Shown: piece after piece, positions 1 to 9,298 of the stretch
Numbering within the stretch: position 1 is the first letter of the stretch
How the letters are laid out: each line of letters starts with the position of its first letter
Source of the DNA: JADLHS01 sp039806955
Lineage (GTDB): Bacteria > Verrucomicrobiota > Verrucomicrobiia > Limisphaerales > JADLHS01
Direction: 5' to 3'
Assembly (NCBI GenBank): GCA_039806955.1
Contig: JBDHQI010000019.1
Coordinates: 11,710 to 75,709, forward strand
DNA length: 64,000 bases
The notes under the pieces: model-generated
Database searches by the model: none
What the model was told of the DNA's origin: nothing
Seen by the model: only the letters and a program-made list of their open reading frames with translations
Position numbers and translations under genes: made by a program

Positions 1-1612
1 CCGCGCTCTCGCCGGAGCCGACTCGGAAGCCTATGCGCTCGCGCAACACATCGCCCAGCGTTACGAATCCGCCTTGCGCGCCTGTAACGCGGTGGATTTC
101 GATGATCTGATTTTGCTGACGCTGCGGTTGTTTCGCGAACACGCCGACGCGCTGGAAGCCTGTCGCCAACAGTATCGCTACGTCATGGTGGACGAGTATC
201 AGGACACCAACGCGGCGCAGTTTGAGCTGGTCCACGCCCTGACCCAAAAGCACCGCAATTTTTGCGTGGTGGGCGACGACGACCAAAGCATTTACGGTTG
301 GCGCGGCGCGGAAATCGCAAACCTGCTCAATTTGGAGCAGCATTTTCCCGAGGTAAAACTCATCAAGCTGGAGCAGAATTATCGCTCGACCAATACCATC
401 CTGACCGCCGCCAATGCGCTCATTAAAAATAACGTCCGGCGACGGGCCAAAACGCTCTGGTCAACGAAAGGCACGGGCGCGAAGGTTTTACTCCGCCACT
501 TTGCAACCGATGAAGAGGAGGCGCGGGAAACGGTCGCCGCCATAGAGTTCAAGCGGCTGGCACAGCGAACGCCCTGGTCGGACCACGCCATTCTGTTCCG
601 CACGAATCAGCAATCGCGCCCTCTGGAAACGGCCTTGCGCGCCGCTGGCGTTCGCTATCATCTGATTGGCGGACAAAGCTTTTTTGACCGACGCGAGATT
701 CGCGATCTACTCGCCTACTTGAAGACATTTCTCAATCCGCACGATGACATCAGCCTGTTGCGCATCGCCAACGTGCCGGCGCGCGGATTGAGCGATGCCA
801 CCAGGGAACAACTGCTCGCGGCCAGCCAGGAACGCGGCAGCTCGGTTTTTGCCACCCTGAAGAATCCCGTGGCCACGACCGCGCTGCCCGCGCGAACACA
901 AAGCGCCATTGCGTCCTTTGTCGCGCTGGTCGAGCAACACCAAAACGCGCTGAAACACTTGGGAATGCCGACATCCGCCCGCCCGCCGAGTGATCCCAAA
1001 GTTGCGCCGGATGCGAGCAATGGCTCGCTGGCGGGCTGGACGGACCAACTGCTGACGCAACTCGGTTATTATGCCGAATTGCGGCGGCTGGAGAAGCAGC
1101 CCGAATCCGCGGAAAACCGCGTGCGCAATTTGAAGGATTTTATCGCGACGATGGACGATCACGTCACGCCGGGCACGCCCTTGTCGGATCAACTGCTCGA
1201 ATTTCTGGAAACCGTCACGCTCGACCCGAGCCGGGATGACGACCAGGAAACCGCGCACAACGCCGTGACGCTGATTACCATTCACTCGTGCAAAGGCTTG
1301 GAGTTTCCGCACGTTTACTTGGTGGGTTTGGAGGAGGGTTTACTCCCGCACTCGCGCTCCAAGACTGAAGGCACGTTGGATGAAGAACGCCGGTTGCTCT
1401 ATGTGGCCGTGACGCGCGCGATGGCCAGTTTGACCATGAGCCATTGCGCCGGGCGTAAAAAATACGGGCAGGTCCTGCCTTGCCACCCATCGCAATTTCT
1501 CAAGGAATTTCCTCCGGAACTGATCGAAATCGAATCCGGGAAAAATAAGAAACCGGTCTCGCAGGACACGGGTAAGAACCTGTTTGCGGCCATGCGCCAA
1601 GCGGTTCAATAA
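1..1612 (+). CDS. UvrD/PcrA-type superfamily 1 DNA helicase, 3' part (5' end outside window)
   Basis: ATP-dependent 3'-5' DNA helicase of the UvrD/Rep/PcrA family, acting in repair and replication. The frame is open from base 2, so the gene begins left of the window and the Walker A part is missing. Visible helicase motifs in order: VDEYQDTN (motif II, from base 188), GDDDQSIYGWRGAE (motif III, about 271-312), QNYRST (motif IV, about 373), TIHSCKGLEFPHVY (motif V, about 1276-1317) and LLYVAVTRAM (motif VI, about 1396-1425). A flexible insert around 960-1050 carries Pro/Ser-rich sequence. The C-terminus is short after motif VI and ends in a region like the PcrA tail. PcrA, UvrD and Rep cannot be told apart from the part visible. 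Family assignment is firm; the exact orthologue is not. Confidence 0.95.
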   Translation, partial: RALAGADSEAYALAQHIAQRYESALRACNAVDFDDLILLTLRLFREHADALEACRQQYRYVMVDEYQDTNAAQFELVHALTQKHRNFCVVGDDDQSIYGWRGAEIANLLNLEQHFPEVKLIKLEQNYRSTNTILTAANALIKNNVRRRAKTLWSTKGTGAKVLLRHFATDEEEARETVAAIEFKRLAQRTPWSDHAILFRTNQQSRPLETALRAAGVRYHLIGGQSFFDRREIRDLLAYLKTFLNPHDDISLLRIANVPARGLSDATREQLLAASQERGSSVFATLKNPVATTALPARTQSAIASFVALVEQHQNALKHLGMPTSARPPSDPKVAPDASNGSLAGWTDQLLTQLGYYAELRRLEKQPESAENRVRNLKDFIATMDDHVTPGTPLSDQLLEFLETVTLDPSRDDDQETAHNAVTLITIHSCKGLEFPHVYLVGLEEGLLPHSRSKTEGTLDEERRLLYVAVTRAMASLTMSHCAGRKKYGQVLPCHPSQFLKEFPPELIEIESGKNKKPVSQDTGKNLFAAMRQAVQ

Positions 1613-1757
1613 CTGCGACCGCCTTCGCGCCAACCCAAAAAATCAACGGCCCAGGGCAATCCCCGGGGGCAAAGTTTCGTTTTTCCGGAGCGCCAAATCC
1701 GGCATCCCCTCATGGCGAATTCAACCGGGCGGGGTAAAGTGATCGCGTAATTGAATT

Positions 1758-2165
1758 ATGGACGCCGATCAAACGCTCATCTGCCAATACCTGAAACAGT
1801 CCCCTGATGATTTCGTTTCGCGGAAGGAAATTTGCCGCCGCGCCGGAGGCAAGTGGCGCTACCGGGAAGATGAACATTGGGCCGTACCGGGGCTGCGCCA
1901 GTTGGTGGAGCGGAACTTGGTGGAATCCAATGACACCGGCCACTTCCGCTTGATCAAGGAAGGCAGCAAAAACTCTGGCGGCAAACAACGCTTCTGGTTC
2001 TCCCCGACCATTCGTTCAGTACTCAAGCAAAGCGGCCAGGATTTTGGCACCATTGATTTGGATGGCGAACCGGAAACAGCCGAACAAATGGCCAGCGCCA
2101 GCCCGTTGCTGGAGTATCAAAGCCAAGCTCCGTTTGGTGGTGCCGGCGGCAGCCAGGGAAATTAA
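1758..2165 (+). CDS. small winged-helix-like protein of unknown function
   Basis: Predicted 135-residue soluble protein. Residues 1-80 look like a winged helix: a first helix (TLICQYLKQS), a second helix with the signature VSRKEICRRAGG, then a leucine-containing recognition-like helix (VPGLRQLVERNLVE) and a beta-wing-like stretch. The C-terminal third is low-complexity and polar, with a Gly/Gln-rich end. No enzymatic motif is seen. It stands alone between the helicase and a membrane protein on the same strand. A DNA-binding role is inferred only from the predicted fold. ATG at 1758 is the first start; no clear ribosome binding site precedes it. Confidence 0.6.
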   Translation: MDADQTLICQYLKQSPDDFVSRKEICRRAGGKWRYREDEHWAVPGLRQLVERNLVESNDTGHFRLIKEGSKNSGGKQRFWFSPTIRSVLKQSGQDFGTIDLDGEPETAEQMASASPLLEYQSQAPFGGAGGSQGN

Positions 2166-2199
2166 CCCTCCTTGGCACACATCCGGCTCAGTCCCGGAC

Positions 2200-2763
2200 A
2201 TGGCGGCAAAACCATGGAGCATCGTCACCCTCGGTCGGCTGGTCGGATTTGGCATTGGCTTGGGGCTGTTTTTTCTGCTGATTCTCGTCTCCGAACGCGG
2301 ATTCGTTTTTCTGGTTGACCACGCGAACCTTCTATTCCACGAAGCGGGACATCCCCTGATTGGTTTATTGAGCCACCGCTTGGAAACCTATGGCGGCACC
2401 ATCGGGCAGTTGTTCTTTCCCGTGGCGCTGGCCGTCCATTTTTGGCGTAAAAATCAGACGCTTTCCTTCGCGGGCGCATGGATTTGGTTTTTTGAAAACT
2501 GGTTGAACATCGCCCGCTATCTGGCCGACGCACGCGCACAAGTGCTGCCGTTAGTCGGCGGTGGCGATCACGATTGGCATCGCATCCTCAGCCGCTGGAA
2601 TCTGCTGGCCTACGACACCACGATCGCCACGATCCTGCAAATGGTTGGTTGGATTGGAATGATGGCGGCGGCGGGTTGGGTTGGCTGGCGCGCCTGGCAG
2701 GATCGCCAGCGTCCGGCACCTGATCCATTCGCCTCACTCGCGACGCTTTCCAAGGGGGCATAG
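2200..2763 (+). CDS. integral membrane protein with HEAGH metalloprotease-like motif
   Basis: Predicted 187-residue membrane protein. A first hydrophobic segment spans residues 12-30, followed by HEAGH at 47-51, which matches the HExxH zinc-binding motif of membrane metallopeptidases. Further hydrophobic segments lie near residues 68-80 and 143-165. A conserved-looking aromatic/acidic stretch (NWLNIARYLADARAQ) follows the second helix and contains an Asp that could act as a third ligand. It is too short to be a classic RseP and lacks a PDZ domain. An open frame extends upstream to 2044, but that part overlaps the preceding gene; the ATG at 2200 lies 34 bases after that gene's stop and fits better. 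The protease function is an inference from the motif. Confidence 0.7.
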   Translation: MAAKPWSIVTLGRLVGFGIGLGLFFLLILVSERGFVFLVDHANLLFHEAGHPLIGLLSHRLETYGGTIGQLFFPVALAVHFWRKNQTLSFAGAWIWFFENWLNIARYLADARAQVLPLVGGGDHDWHRILSRWNLLAYDTTIATILQMVGWIGMMAAAGWVGWRAWQDRQRPAPDPFASLATLSKGA

Positions 2764-2868
2764 GCTCCTGAGAGGGATGGTCCATTTGTCACGCGCACGG
2801 GCGGAACAACATTTGCCCCACCACAATTGATGCTCGCGATGAGCTTCGATCCGCCCATCAGACCGGGA

Positions 2869-3285
2869 TCAATCCATCTTGATTTTACCCAACTCCAGGA
2901 GCCGCCGGGCTTGAGTTACATCCACGGGTGATACCGATAATCGGGATTGTTTGATCAGCGGCAGGCTCTTGAGCTGGCGATCGGATTTGAGCGTGGCCAG
3001 AGAAACCGGTTGGACCAAGGCGCGAACCGGCGCGAGATCCACGCAAGACCAGTCCCCCGCTTCGGCAGTCGGGTCCGCGTAAAATTCCTTCACAACCCTG
3101 GCGACACCGACCACCTCGCGCCCATCCACGCTATGGTAAAAGAAAACGCGATCGCCACGCTTCATGGCGCGCAGGTGATTGCGGGCCTGATAATTACGCA
3201 CTCCCGTCCACGCGGTTTGACCCTCACGGACGAATTGCGCCCACGCGTAAGCTTCGGGTTCGGATTTGACGAGCCAGTACTGCAT
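2869..3285 (-). CDS. EVE domain-containing protein
   Basis: A 138-residue single-domain protein of the EVE/PUA-like family (THYN1-like). The start MQYWLVKSEPEAY and the internal TAWTGVRNYQARNHLRAM and GDRVFFYHS stretches are the family's hallmark positions. EVE domains recognise modified bases in nucleic acids through an aromatic pocket; in bacteria many are standalone genes of unknown physiological role. It is divergent from yggS, with 43 bases between starts, so both promoters must lie in that gap. Length is normal for a standalone EVE protein. The family call is firm and the substrate is unknown. Confidence 0.9.
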   Translation of the reverse strand: MQYWLVKSEPEAYAWAQFVREGQTAWTGVRNYQARNHLRAMKRGDRVFFYHSVDGREVVGVARVVKEFYADPTAEAGDWSCVDLAPVRALVQPVSLATLKSDRQLKSLPLIKQSRLSVSPVDVTQARRLLELGKIKMD

Positions 3286-3328
3286 GGAAGGAATTTACGT
3301 TGGCCGGTTTTCACCGTAAAGTTGGATC

Positions 3329-4036
3329 GTGAGTTTGAGTGAAAATCTGACTTTGATCCAATCCCGCATTCAGGAAGCCTGCCGTCGGTCCGGACGCGCC
3401 ACGGACTCCGTCCAGTTGCTGGCGGTCTCCAAAACCCATCCAGCCGAAACGATCCGGGAAGCGGTGGCGGCGGGCTTGGTCTGTTTTGGCGAGAACAAAG
3501 TCCAGGAAGCGAAAGCGAAAATCCCGAATGCTCCACGTCAGGCGCACTGGCATTTGATCGGTCATTTGCAATCGAACAAATGCCGCGACGCCGTGGAGCT
3601 GTTTGAAATGATTCAAAGCGTGGATCGCCTGTCGCTCGCCCAGGAAATCAACAAACGCGCCGAACAACTGGGCAAGACGATGCCCATTCTGCTTGAAGTG
3701 AACGTCGCGGGTGAGAGCAGCAAGTTCGGATATCAACCCGGGCAGTTGTTGGCCGACCTGAAAGCCATCAACGCCCTGCCCCGCCTTGAGCTGCACGGTT
3801 TGATGGCCATTCCGCCCTTCACTCCCGTCGCCGAAAAATCGCGGCCCCACTTTCGCAAATTGCGCGAACTCAAACAACGGGTTGAAGCGGAACTGGGCGC
3901 GCCGCTGCCGCACTTGAGCATGGGCATGAGCGGCGATTTTGAAGTCGCCATCGAGGAGGGCGCCACCATCGTGCGCATCGGCACGGCGTTATTTGGCGAA
4001 CGCCGGGCGCGGCGGCTCGCTCCCGCTGGCACTTGA
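3329..4036 (+). CDS. yggS: YggS/PLPBP family pyridoxal phosphate homeostasis protein
   Basis: A 235-residue cytosolic PLP-binding protein with an alanine racemase N-terminal-like barrel. It binds PLP without known catalysis and helps control vitamin B6 and amino acid balance. The PLP lysine is K35 in LLAVSKTHP. Other family motifs are CFGENKVQEAKAK, HWHLIGHLQSNK, LLEVNVAGESSKFG, GLMAIPPF, LSMGMSGDFEVAIEEGAT and VRIGTALFGER. The start is a GTG at 3329; no ATG lies closer to the conserved N-terminus. Length is normal for the family. Confidence 0.95.
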   Translation: MSLSENLTLIQSRIQEACRRSGRATDSVQLLAVSKTHPAETIREAVAAGLVCFGENKVQEAKAKIPNAPRQAHWHLIGHLQSNKCRDAVELFEMIQSVDRLSLAQEINKRAEQLGKTMPILLEVNVAGESSKFGYQPGQLLADLKAINALPRLELHGLMAIPPFTPVAEKSRPHFRKLRELKQRVEAELGAPLPHLSMGMSGDFEVAIEEGATIVRIGTALFGERRARRLAPAGT

Positions 4037-4088
4037 TCCCAGCAGATTTTTACTTCACCAAACCCCGTTTCACGCTACGCTAATCCCA

Positions 4089-4418
4089 GTGACGATCGAG
4101 ACATTCAAAAAAGAAATCAGCGCCGCCGTGAAGGCGTACGCCAAGTTCATTGTCTGTTTGGAAAAAACGCCGGAAGATTTTGAGGCCGCCATGAAATCGC
4201 TGATGGCCAAGGCGATTGCCGCCTATCAAAACCGTGCTCCCGGAATGCGCCACGGCCTCGCCCTGGACAAACAGGTCACGATCATTTTGAGCCAGAGCGA
4301 TACGACGCGCCCGCTCTGCGGCATCTATTTCAACCTGCACTCGCCCTACCAGCGGAACGCGCTGCCGAGCACCGTGAAGGCCATGGAACAAAAAGCTTCG
4401 AAGGAAGAACAAGCCTAG
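4089..4418 (+). CDS. small conserved-looking protein of unknown function
   Basis: Predicted 109-residue soluble protein. The GTG at 4089 opens a sequence (MTIETFKKEISAAVKAYAKF) that reads as a helical N-terminus, while the upstream extension of the frame to 3939 lies inside yggS and is not gene-like. The middle contains acidic and basic helices; the C-terminus ends in a charged tail (EQKASKEEQA). No motif is recognised. It lies 52 bases after yggS on the same strand and may be co-transcribed with it. Function unknown. Confidence 0.6.
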   Translation: MTIETFKKEISAAVKAYAKFIVCLEKTPEDFEAAMKSLMAKAIAAYQNRAPGMRHGLALDKQVTIILSQSDTTRPLCGIYFNLHSPYQRNALPSTVKAMEQKASKEEQA

Positions 4419-4441
4419 CTCACGGCAAAATTCCGCCGCCG

Positions 4442-4867
4442 TTATTGATCGCGCACTTCATCCCCTTTGGCCGCCTCACCAGAGGTCAAATCAGCCACGG
4501 TATTATGATCGCGCTCCGGACCGGTTACGCGCACTTCACCCACTTTGAGGCCTTGCCGATAAACAAAGAGGGTTTGTTCTTGTGCCGGCATCCGGCCCGG
4601 CGGAAAATCAAGCACCACAAAACGTCCGGCCTGGTTGAAAGTCACCACGCTACCCAGCAACCGGAATTCTGGAGTCACCAGCAACTTGGGCTTTTCCGCT
4701 GCTGGCTGCGAACCGCCCGCCGCAGTCTCGGTGGCGGTCGTGGCGGCTTTGCTTGCCTCCGTTCCGGATAACGCCGCTGGATCTGAAAACTTTACGGCCG
4801 GTTGCCGGGTGGCACAGCCTGTGACAATCCCACCAACCACCAGCAACGCGAGGTAACCGAATTTCAT
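4442..4867 (-). CDS. putative lipoprotein
   Basis: A 141-residue predicted lipoprotein. The N-terminus has a Lys, a hydrophobic core and the lipobox VTGC, with the lipidated Cys at residue 18. An Ala/Thr-rich low-complexity linker (about residues 35-60) leads to a small globular domain containing EFRLLGSVVTFNQAGRFVVLDFPPG and LFVYRQGLKVGEVRVTGP. This resembles the small beta-barrel domain with a repeated 'G-V-V-...-V' layout found in exported proteins of this group. The gene lies downstream of the EamA gene on the same strand, but a strong terminator-like hairpin (4919-4951) separates them. Function unknown. Confidence 0.75.
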   Translation of the reverse strand: MKFGYLALLVVGGIVTGCATRQPAVKFSDPAALSGTEASKAATTATETAAGGSQPAAEKPKLLVTPEFRLLGSVVTFNQAGRFVVLDFPPGRMPAQEQTLFVYRQGLKVGEVRVTGPERDHNTVADLTSGEAAKGDEVRDQ

Positions 4868-4918
4868 GGCGACAGTAAAGCGAGAGCGCTCTTGCGGGTC
4901 AATTCACGTTTCACGGAA

Positions 4919-4951
4919 AAGCGCGCGGCGGCAGTTGTTCGCCGCGCGCTT
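4919..4951 (-). terminator. rho-independent terminator-like hairpin after the EamA gene
   Basis: A perfect 12-bp GC-rich stem (4919-4930 with 4940-4951) encloses a 9-base loop. Read on the minus strand it is followed by a short T run. It sits just after the stop of the minus-strand transporter gene and before the lipoprotein gene. Confidence 0.7.
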
Positions 4952-4979
4952 GCCCCGCGGGAGCCAGCGCGTTGCGGGT

Positions 4980-5870
4980 TTAGTCTTGCGGGTTCGCGTC
5001 CGGACGGCGGCCCCCGCCGAATCGAAATTTGCCCTGCCCCAGCACTACCCCTGCTCCAATCAATCCGAGCGCGCCGAGAAAGGTCGGGGTAATCGGTTCC
5101 TCCAAACAAAAATAGGCCCAGAGCATGGTCGCCACGGGAATCAGGTTGTTGAACAACAAAACGCGACCGGTTGGCCAGTGGGTCAAAGCTCGATTCCACA
5201 ACGCGTAAGCCAGCGCGCCGCCGGCCAGGATGCAAAAACTCTGCACCCCGAGCAGCGACGCGGTTACGGGCAGACGCCGGAACATCACTTCTCCCAGCGC
5301 GATCGGCAGCAACAACAGTCCCGCCCGCCACATCGTGTGAGCGGAGATTTCGATGCTGTGCAGACCCGCGGAAAATTTGCGGCTTTGCCAGCTGTAATTG
5401 GTCCAAAGCAAACTGGCAATGATGCCGAGCAGTTCCCCCGGCAGACTGACGTGGAGGCGGCTGCCGACCAGTGCCGGCCAGAGCAACACCACCACGCCGC
5501 TGACCGCGAGCAAGGCGGCCATCCAGCGCAGCCAGTTGATGCGGGCGCCTTCGGCATAAGCTTCCCATAACAACGCCCAAACGGGAGCCGTACCGAGATA
5601 CAACGCCACGTGCGACGCCGAAGTAAACCGCAGGGCATAATTGAATGCCACCGTGTAGAGCGCGAGGCTCAATCCACCCCGACACCACAGGGAGCGATTA
5701 ACCTCGCGGGACCGGGGCGTCAAGGCCCCCAGCCACGGCGTCCAACGCCTGACCAGCAGGAGCAGAAGTCCCGCAAAGAAAAATCGGGTGCTTCCGGTAA
5801 AGATTGGCGGCCAGAATCCCACCAACCATTTCGTCCCGACGTTGGTGCCGCCCCACAGCGTGATGGCCAA
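4980..5870 (-). CDS. EamA/DMT family transporter
   Basis: A predicted inner-membrane transporter of the drug/metabolite superfamily, 296 residues with about ten hydrophobic helices in two EamA repeats. The first repeat starts LWGGTNVGTKW and the second begins near ISAHTMWRAG. Typical motifs are present, such as RFFFAGLLLLL in the first half and EEPITPTFLGALGLIGAGVVL near the end of the second, which matches the family's last helices. Substrate cannot be predicted. The start shown is a TTG; no ATG or GTG exists in frame between it and the upstream stop, so the true start may be this TTG or another rare codon slightly upstream. Confidence 0.85.
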   Translation of the reverse strand: MAITLWGGTNVGTKWLVGFWPPIFTGSTRFFFAGLLLLLVRRWTPWLGALTPRSREVNRSLWCRGGLSLALYTVAFNYALRFTSASHVALYLGTAPVWALLWEAYAEGARINWLRWMAALLAVSGVVVLLWPALVGSRLHVSLPGELLGIIASLLWTNYSWQSRKFSAGLHSIEISAHTMWRAGLLLLPIALGEVMFRRLPVTASLLGVQSFCILAGGALAYALWNRALTHWPTGRVLLFNNLIPVATMLWAYFCLEEPITPTFLGALGLIGAGVVLGQGKFRFGGGRRPDANPQD

Positions 5871-6069
5871 CGCCAGCCCCGGCGCAAGATTTGAATGGCA
5901 GCGATTCCTCAGTGCGAATGAGCTTAACCGAACGGGGTTGGAAATTTCCAGTACGCGTTTCCAACTTTAACGGCGGAAAGGGCTGCCCCGCACTTTGAAA
6001 TCGCGCGCAATCAGGCTTCCGGATAACTTTGGTTTTGCGCGCAAGACCCCGGTTTGATTTCCTGTCGTC

Positions 6070-7710
6070 ATGGCAACCAACGCGCTTGCGGGTCAACCGG
6101 CTCCCGCCAACTTACTCATGGACGTCGCCCGACTGGAACGCGATTACCATGAGCGGAAACCTGATGTAACGAACCCCAATCAGCTTGTGAGCTTCGGCAC
6201 AAGCGGACATCGAGGCTCACCGTTTCATGGTACGTTCACGGAAACGCACATCCTTGCGATCACTCAAGCCATTTGCGAATACCGGAAGCGCCACGACATC
6301 AGCGGTCCACTCTACCTGGGCAAAGATACGCACGCGGCCTCGGCCTGGGCTGAACGCACGGCATTGGAAGTGTTGGCGGCCAATGATGTGGACGTTTTTG
6401 TTCAACAGAATGACGGGTTTACTCCCACCCCATCCATCTCCCACGCCATTTTGACCTATAACCGGGAACGCGCGAACAGTCTGGCGGACGGCCTTGTGAT
6501 CACTCCCTCGCACAACCCGCCGGAAGATGGCGGGTTCAAATACAATCCTCCTAACGGCGGCCCGGCGGATACAGACATCACGACTTGGGTGCAGAACCGG
6601 GCCAATGAAATCCTGCGCGGCAACAACCGGGAAGTGCGGCGACTGACGGCGGCAGCGGTCCGTCGCGCGGAGAATGTGCATCAGTTTGATTTCATCACTC
6701 CGTACGTCAGCACATTGGCGGAAGTCATTGACCTGGCGGCGATCCACCGCGCGGGGGTGCGCATTGGAATAGATCCACTTGGCGGCGCAGCGCTGGCCTA
6801 CTGGCAACCCGTAATCGAGGCGTATGGATTAAACATCACGGTGGTGAACACCAAGGTAGATCCGCAATTCGGCTTCATGACCGTGGATCACGACGGCAAA
6901 ATCCGCATGGACTGCTCCAGCCCCGACGCCATGGCCGGGCTGGTGAAATTAAAAGACAAATTCGATGTGGCGTTCGGCAACGACCCCGATTCCGACCGGC
7001 ACGGCATCGTCACTCCAACCAGTGGCTTGCTGAACCCCAATCATTATCTTGCAGTCGCGATAGATTACCTGCTGACGCATCGTCCGCACTGGAAGAAGAC
7101 GTCGGCCATCGGCAAGACGCTGGTCAGCAGTGGCATTATAGATCGCGTGGTTGCAGCGCGAGAGCGACGGCTCATGGAAGTGCCCGTTGGTTTCAAGTGG
7201 TTTGCCCCCGGACTGGCGGACGGGTCGGTATGCTTTGGCGGTGAAGAAAGCGCCGGCGCAAGTTTCCTGCGCCACGATGGTCGCGTCTGGAGCACAGATA
7301 AAGATGGGTTGATCCTCGGCCTGCTGGCGGCTGAGATCTGCGCAACGACCGGCAAAGACCCGGGCGAACACTACAATGACCTGACCCGCAAATTTGGCGC
7401 GCCAAGTTACCGACGCATTGACGTGCCGACGACGCCGGAGCAAAAACGCGCGTTCAAAAAACTGACGCCAGACGCGGTGACCACCAGCACACTGGCTGGA
7501 GAAGCCATCACTCAAAAACTGACCCGCGCCCCCGGCAACCAGGCGGAAATCGGCGGTTTAAAAGTTTGCGCTGAAAATGGATGGTTCGCGGCGCGGCCCT
7601 CGGGCACGGAAAACATTTACAAAATATACGCGGAAAGTTTCAAGGGCGGCGCGCATCTCGAAAGCATTATTGCCGAGGCGCAACAGATACTTGATCTCGC
7701 CCTGCGTTGA
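6070..7710 (+). CDS. pgm: phosphoglucomutase (alpha-D-glucose phosphate-specific)
   Basis: Interconverts glucose 1-phosphate and glucose 6-phosphate in the cytosol. The 546-residue length equals bacterial Pgm. Visible motifs: the substrate loop SFGTSGHRGSP near residue 41, the catalytic phosphoserine loop TPSHNPPEDGGFKYNPPNGG (Ser at about 147), the metal loop GNDPDSDRHG (about 303), the sugar-binding loop GGEESAGASF (about 393) and the phosphate-binding loop RPSGTENIYKIYAES near the end. All catalytic residues look intact. It is a stand-alone gene, divergent from the transporter upstream, with 199 bases between the starts. Confidence 0.97.
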   Translation: MATNALAGQPAPANLLMDVARLERDYHERKPDVTNPNQLVSFGTSGHRGSPFHGTFTETHILAITQAICEYRKRHDISGPLYLGKDTHAASAWAERTALEVLAANDVDVFVQQNDGFTPTPSISHAILTYNRERANSLADGLVITPSHNPPEDGGFKYNPPNGGPADTDITTWVQNRANEILRGNNREVRRLTAAAVRRAENVHQFDFITPYVSTLAEVIDLAAIHRAGVRIGIDPLGGAALAYWQPVIEAYGLNITVVNTKVDPQFGFMTVDHDGKIRMDCSSPDAMAGLVKLKDKFDVAFGNDPDSDRHGIVTPTSGLLNPNHYLAVAIDYLLTHRPHWKKTSAIGKTLVSSGIIDRVVAARERRLMEVPVGFKWFAPGLADGSVCFGGEESAGASFLRHDGRVWSTDKDGLILGLLAAEICATTGKDPGEHYNDLTRKFGAPSYRRIDVPTTPEQKRAFKKLTPDAVTTSTLAGEAITQKLTRAPGNQAEIGGLKVCAENGWFAARPSGTENIYKIYAESFKGGAHLESIIAEAQQILDLALR

Positions 7711-7852
7711 TCTCCATCAAGCGCAGCCGATCAATTTGGTATTCGAGCCAGCTTACCCAAGTATCGGAACGTTTCGCGTATTCCAGTAGCCGCTGACGTC
7801 AGGCGTCGGACCTCCGCGCGGCGGGGCCTTGAACTGCGACAGCGCTACGCCG

Positions 7853-9298
7853 TCAAGCGTTCCAGCCGGCGCGATTTTTTCGGGTTACCCACGCGTTCAA
7901 CTCAGGGATGTTGGTGACTTTCATTCCCGGACCGTCCCACATCACCTTGTTGCCCGCACCCGCGTGCATCGCGAGATTGGCCAACAAAACAAATTCCGTT
8001 AGTTGAGTCCCGTAATCGAAGTTGGACGCGGTTTCAGTCTTGCCGGCCCTGATGGCATCCAGGAAATCCACGAACACTCCTTTCGGACGCGGCAGCATCT
8101 GGGGCGGTTCCGGGGTTTCCTTCATTTTCGCATAGGGCACAAGGTGCATGCGATTGCCGTAGGTGCCGGTGTAAATAATGCCTTTCTCTCCAATGTAAAT
8201 GCTGCCGCTGTCGCCACTATCAAGCTCCTCATCAGGATACTTTTTAATCAACTCCAACAGGTGTTGGGGCAGATAGCGATTCGCCCCTTTGGCGGTGCGC
8301 AATACCCCGTCGGCCGCGCCCTGAGTGGAAGGGTTCAGTCCCTCATACCAATACGCCTTGAGCGCGGGCATCTCGCCGCGCGCCGGGATGTCCCAACGCA
8401 CTCGCGAACCGGTGGGGTAGCGCTCGTCACTACCGCCGCGCAGTTGTTCGACTTCAATACTGGTGGGATGCTGCACCTTCAACGCCCAATAGACGCCGTC
8501 CAAAACGTGACAGCCCATGTTGCCAATCGAACCATTGCCGAAGTCATACCACCCGTGCCATTCGTGCGGATGTAGATCACCGTGAAAATCACGATAGGGT
8601 GCCGGCCCGATCCAGGCGTCCCAATTCATTCCTTCAGGAGCGGGTTCTGTGGGTGGACGCGGGCCGACGCCGCCATTGGAGCGATCGGTCCAACTGTGCG
8701 TTTCCGTAACTTTACCAATCACTCCGCTCCAGATGTACTCGCATAATTTACGGTAGCCATCCTCGCAATGGCCTTGTGTGCCCATCTGCGTCGCGACTTT
8801 CGTTCGCGCCGCCATGGCGCGCATCGCCCGCGCTTCGCCAATGTCGTGGCAGACCGGTTTCTCGCAATACACGTGCTTGCCCAGTTGCATGGCGATCAGG
8901 GACGGCAGGGCGTGATGATGATTCGGACTGGCGATAAACACGGCGTCAAAATCCTTGCCGAGCGCATCAAACATCCGGCGGTAATCCGTGAAGGTTTTGA
9001 TTTTCTCCGGATCGTGATTTTTCTCCTGCAACAACTTTTTGGCCACCGCATGGCGTTTTTCATCCACGTCCACCAGGGCCACGATGTGCTCCTTCAACAC
9101 CGCGTTGAGATGTGACATACCACGCGAACCGCAGCCGATTTGCACGCAGCGGATCTGGTCGCCGGCATTGGCTGCCGTGAGAATGTTGAACGGCGCGACC
9201 GACAAGACTCCGGCGGTGGCCGCCGAGCGCTTAAGAAATGAACGGCGCGTTAGTGACTGACCGATGGTCTCCGTAGTGGTGGGCTTGATAGGCATCAT
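7853..9298 (-). CDS. Tat-exported Gfo/Idh/MocA family oxidoreductase
   Basis: A predicted NAD(P)-dependent sugar or polyol dehydrogenase of 481 residues. The N-terminus carries a twin-arginine signal (SLTRRSFLKRS, Arg pair at 18-19, then a hydrophobic stretch), so it is probably exported folded. The Rossmann domain follows with QIGCGSRGMSHLNA; the family motif VYCEKPVCHD, with its conserved Lys, is seen at about 148. The second half is the alpha/beta substrate domain (GNMGCHVLDGVYWAL). Exported members are abundant in Verrucomicrobiota and Planctomycetota, where they accompany polysaccharide breakdown. Substrate unknown. The neighbouring genes are putative glycosidases, in line with carbohydrate use. 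Confidence 0.9.
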   Translation of the reverse strand: MMPIKPTTTETIGQSLTRRSFLKRSAATAGVLSVAPFNILTAANAGDQIRCVQIGCGSRGMSHLNAVLKEHIVALVDVDEKRHAVAKKLLQEKNHDPEKIKTFTDYRRMFDALGKDFDAVFIASPNHHHALPSLIAMQLGKHVYCEKPVCHDIGEARAMRAMAARTKVATQMGTQGHCEDGYRKLCEYIWSGVIGKVTETHSWTDRSNGGVGPRPPTEPAPEGMNWDAWIGPAPYRDFHGDLHPHEWHGWYDFGNGSIGNMGCHVLDGVYWALKVQHPTSIEVEQLRGGSDERYPTGSRVRWDIPARGEMPALKAYWYEGLNPSTQGAADGVLRTAKGANRYLPQHLLELIKKYPDEELDSGDSGSIYIGEKGIIYTGTYGNRMHLVPYAKMKETPEPPQMLPRPKGVFVDFLDAIRAGKTETASNFDYGTQLTEFVLLANLAMHAGAGNKVMWDGPGMKVTNIPELNAWVTRKNRAGWNA

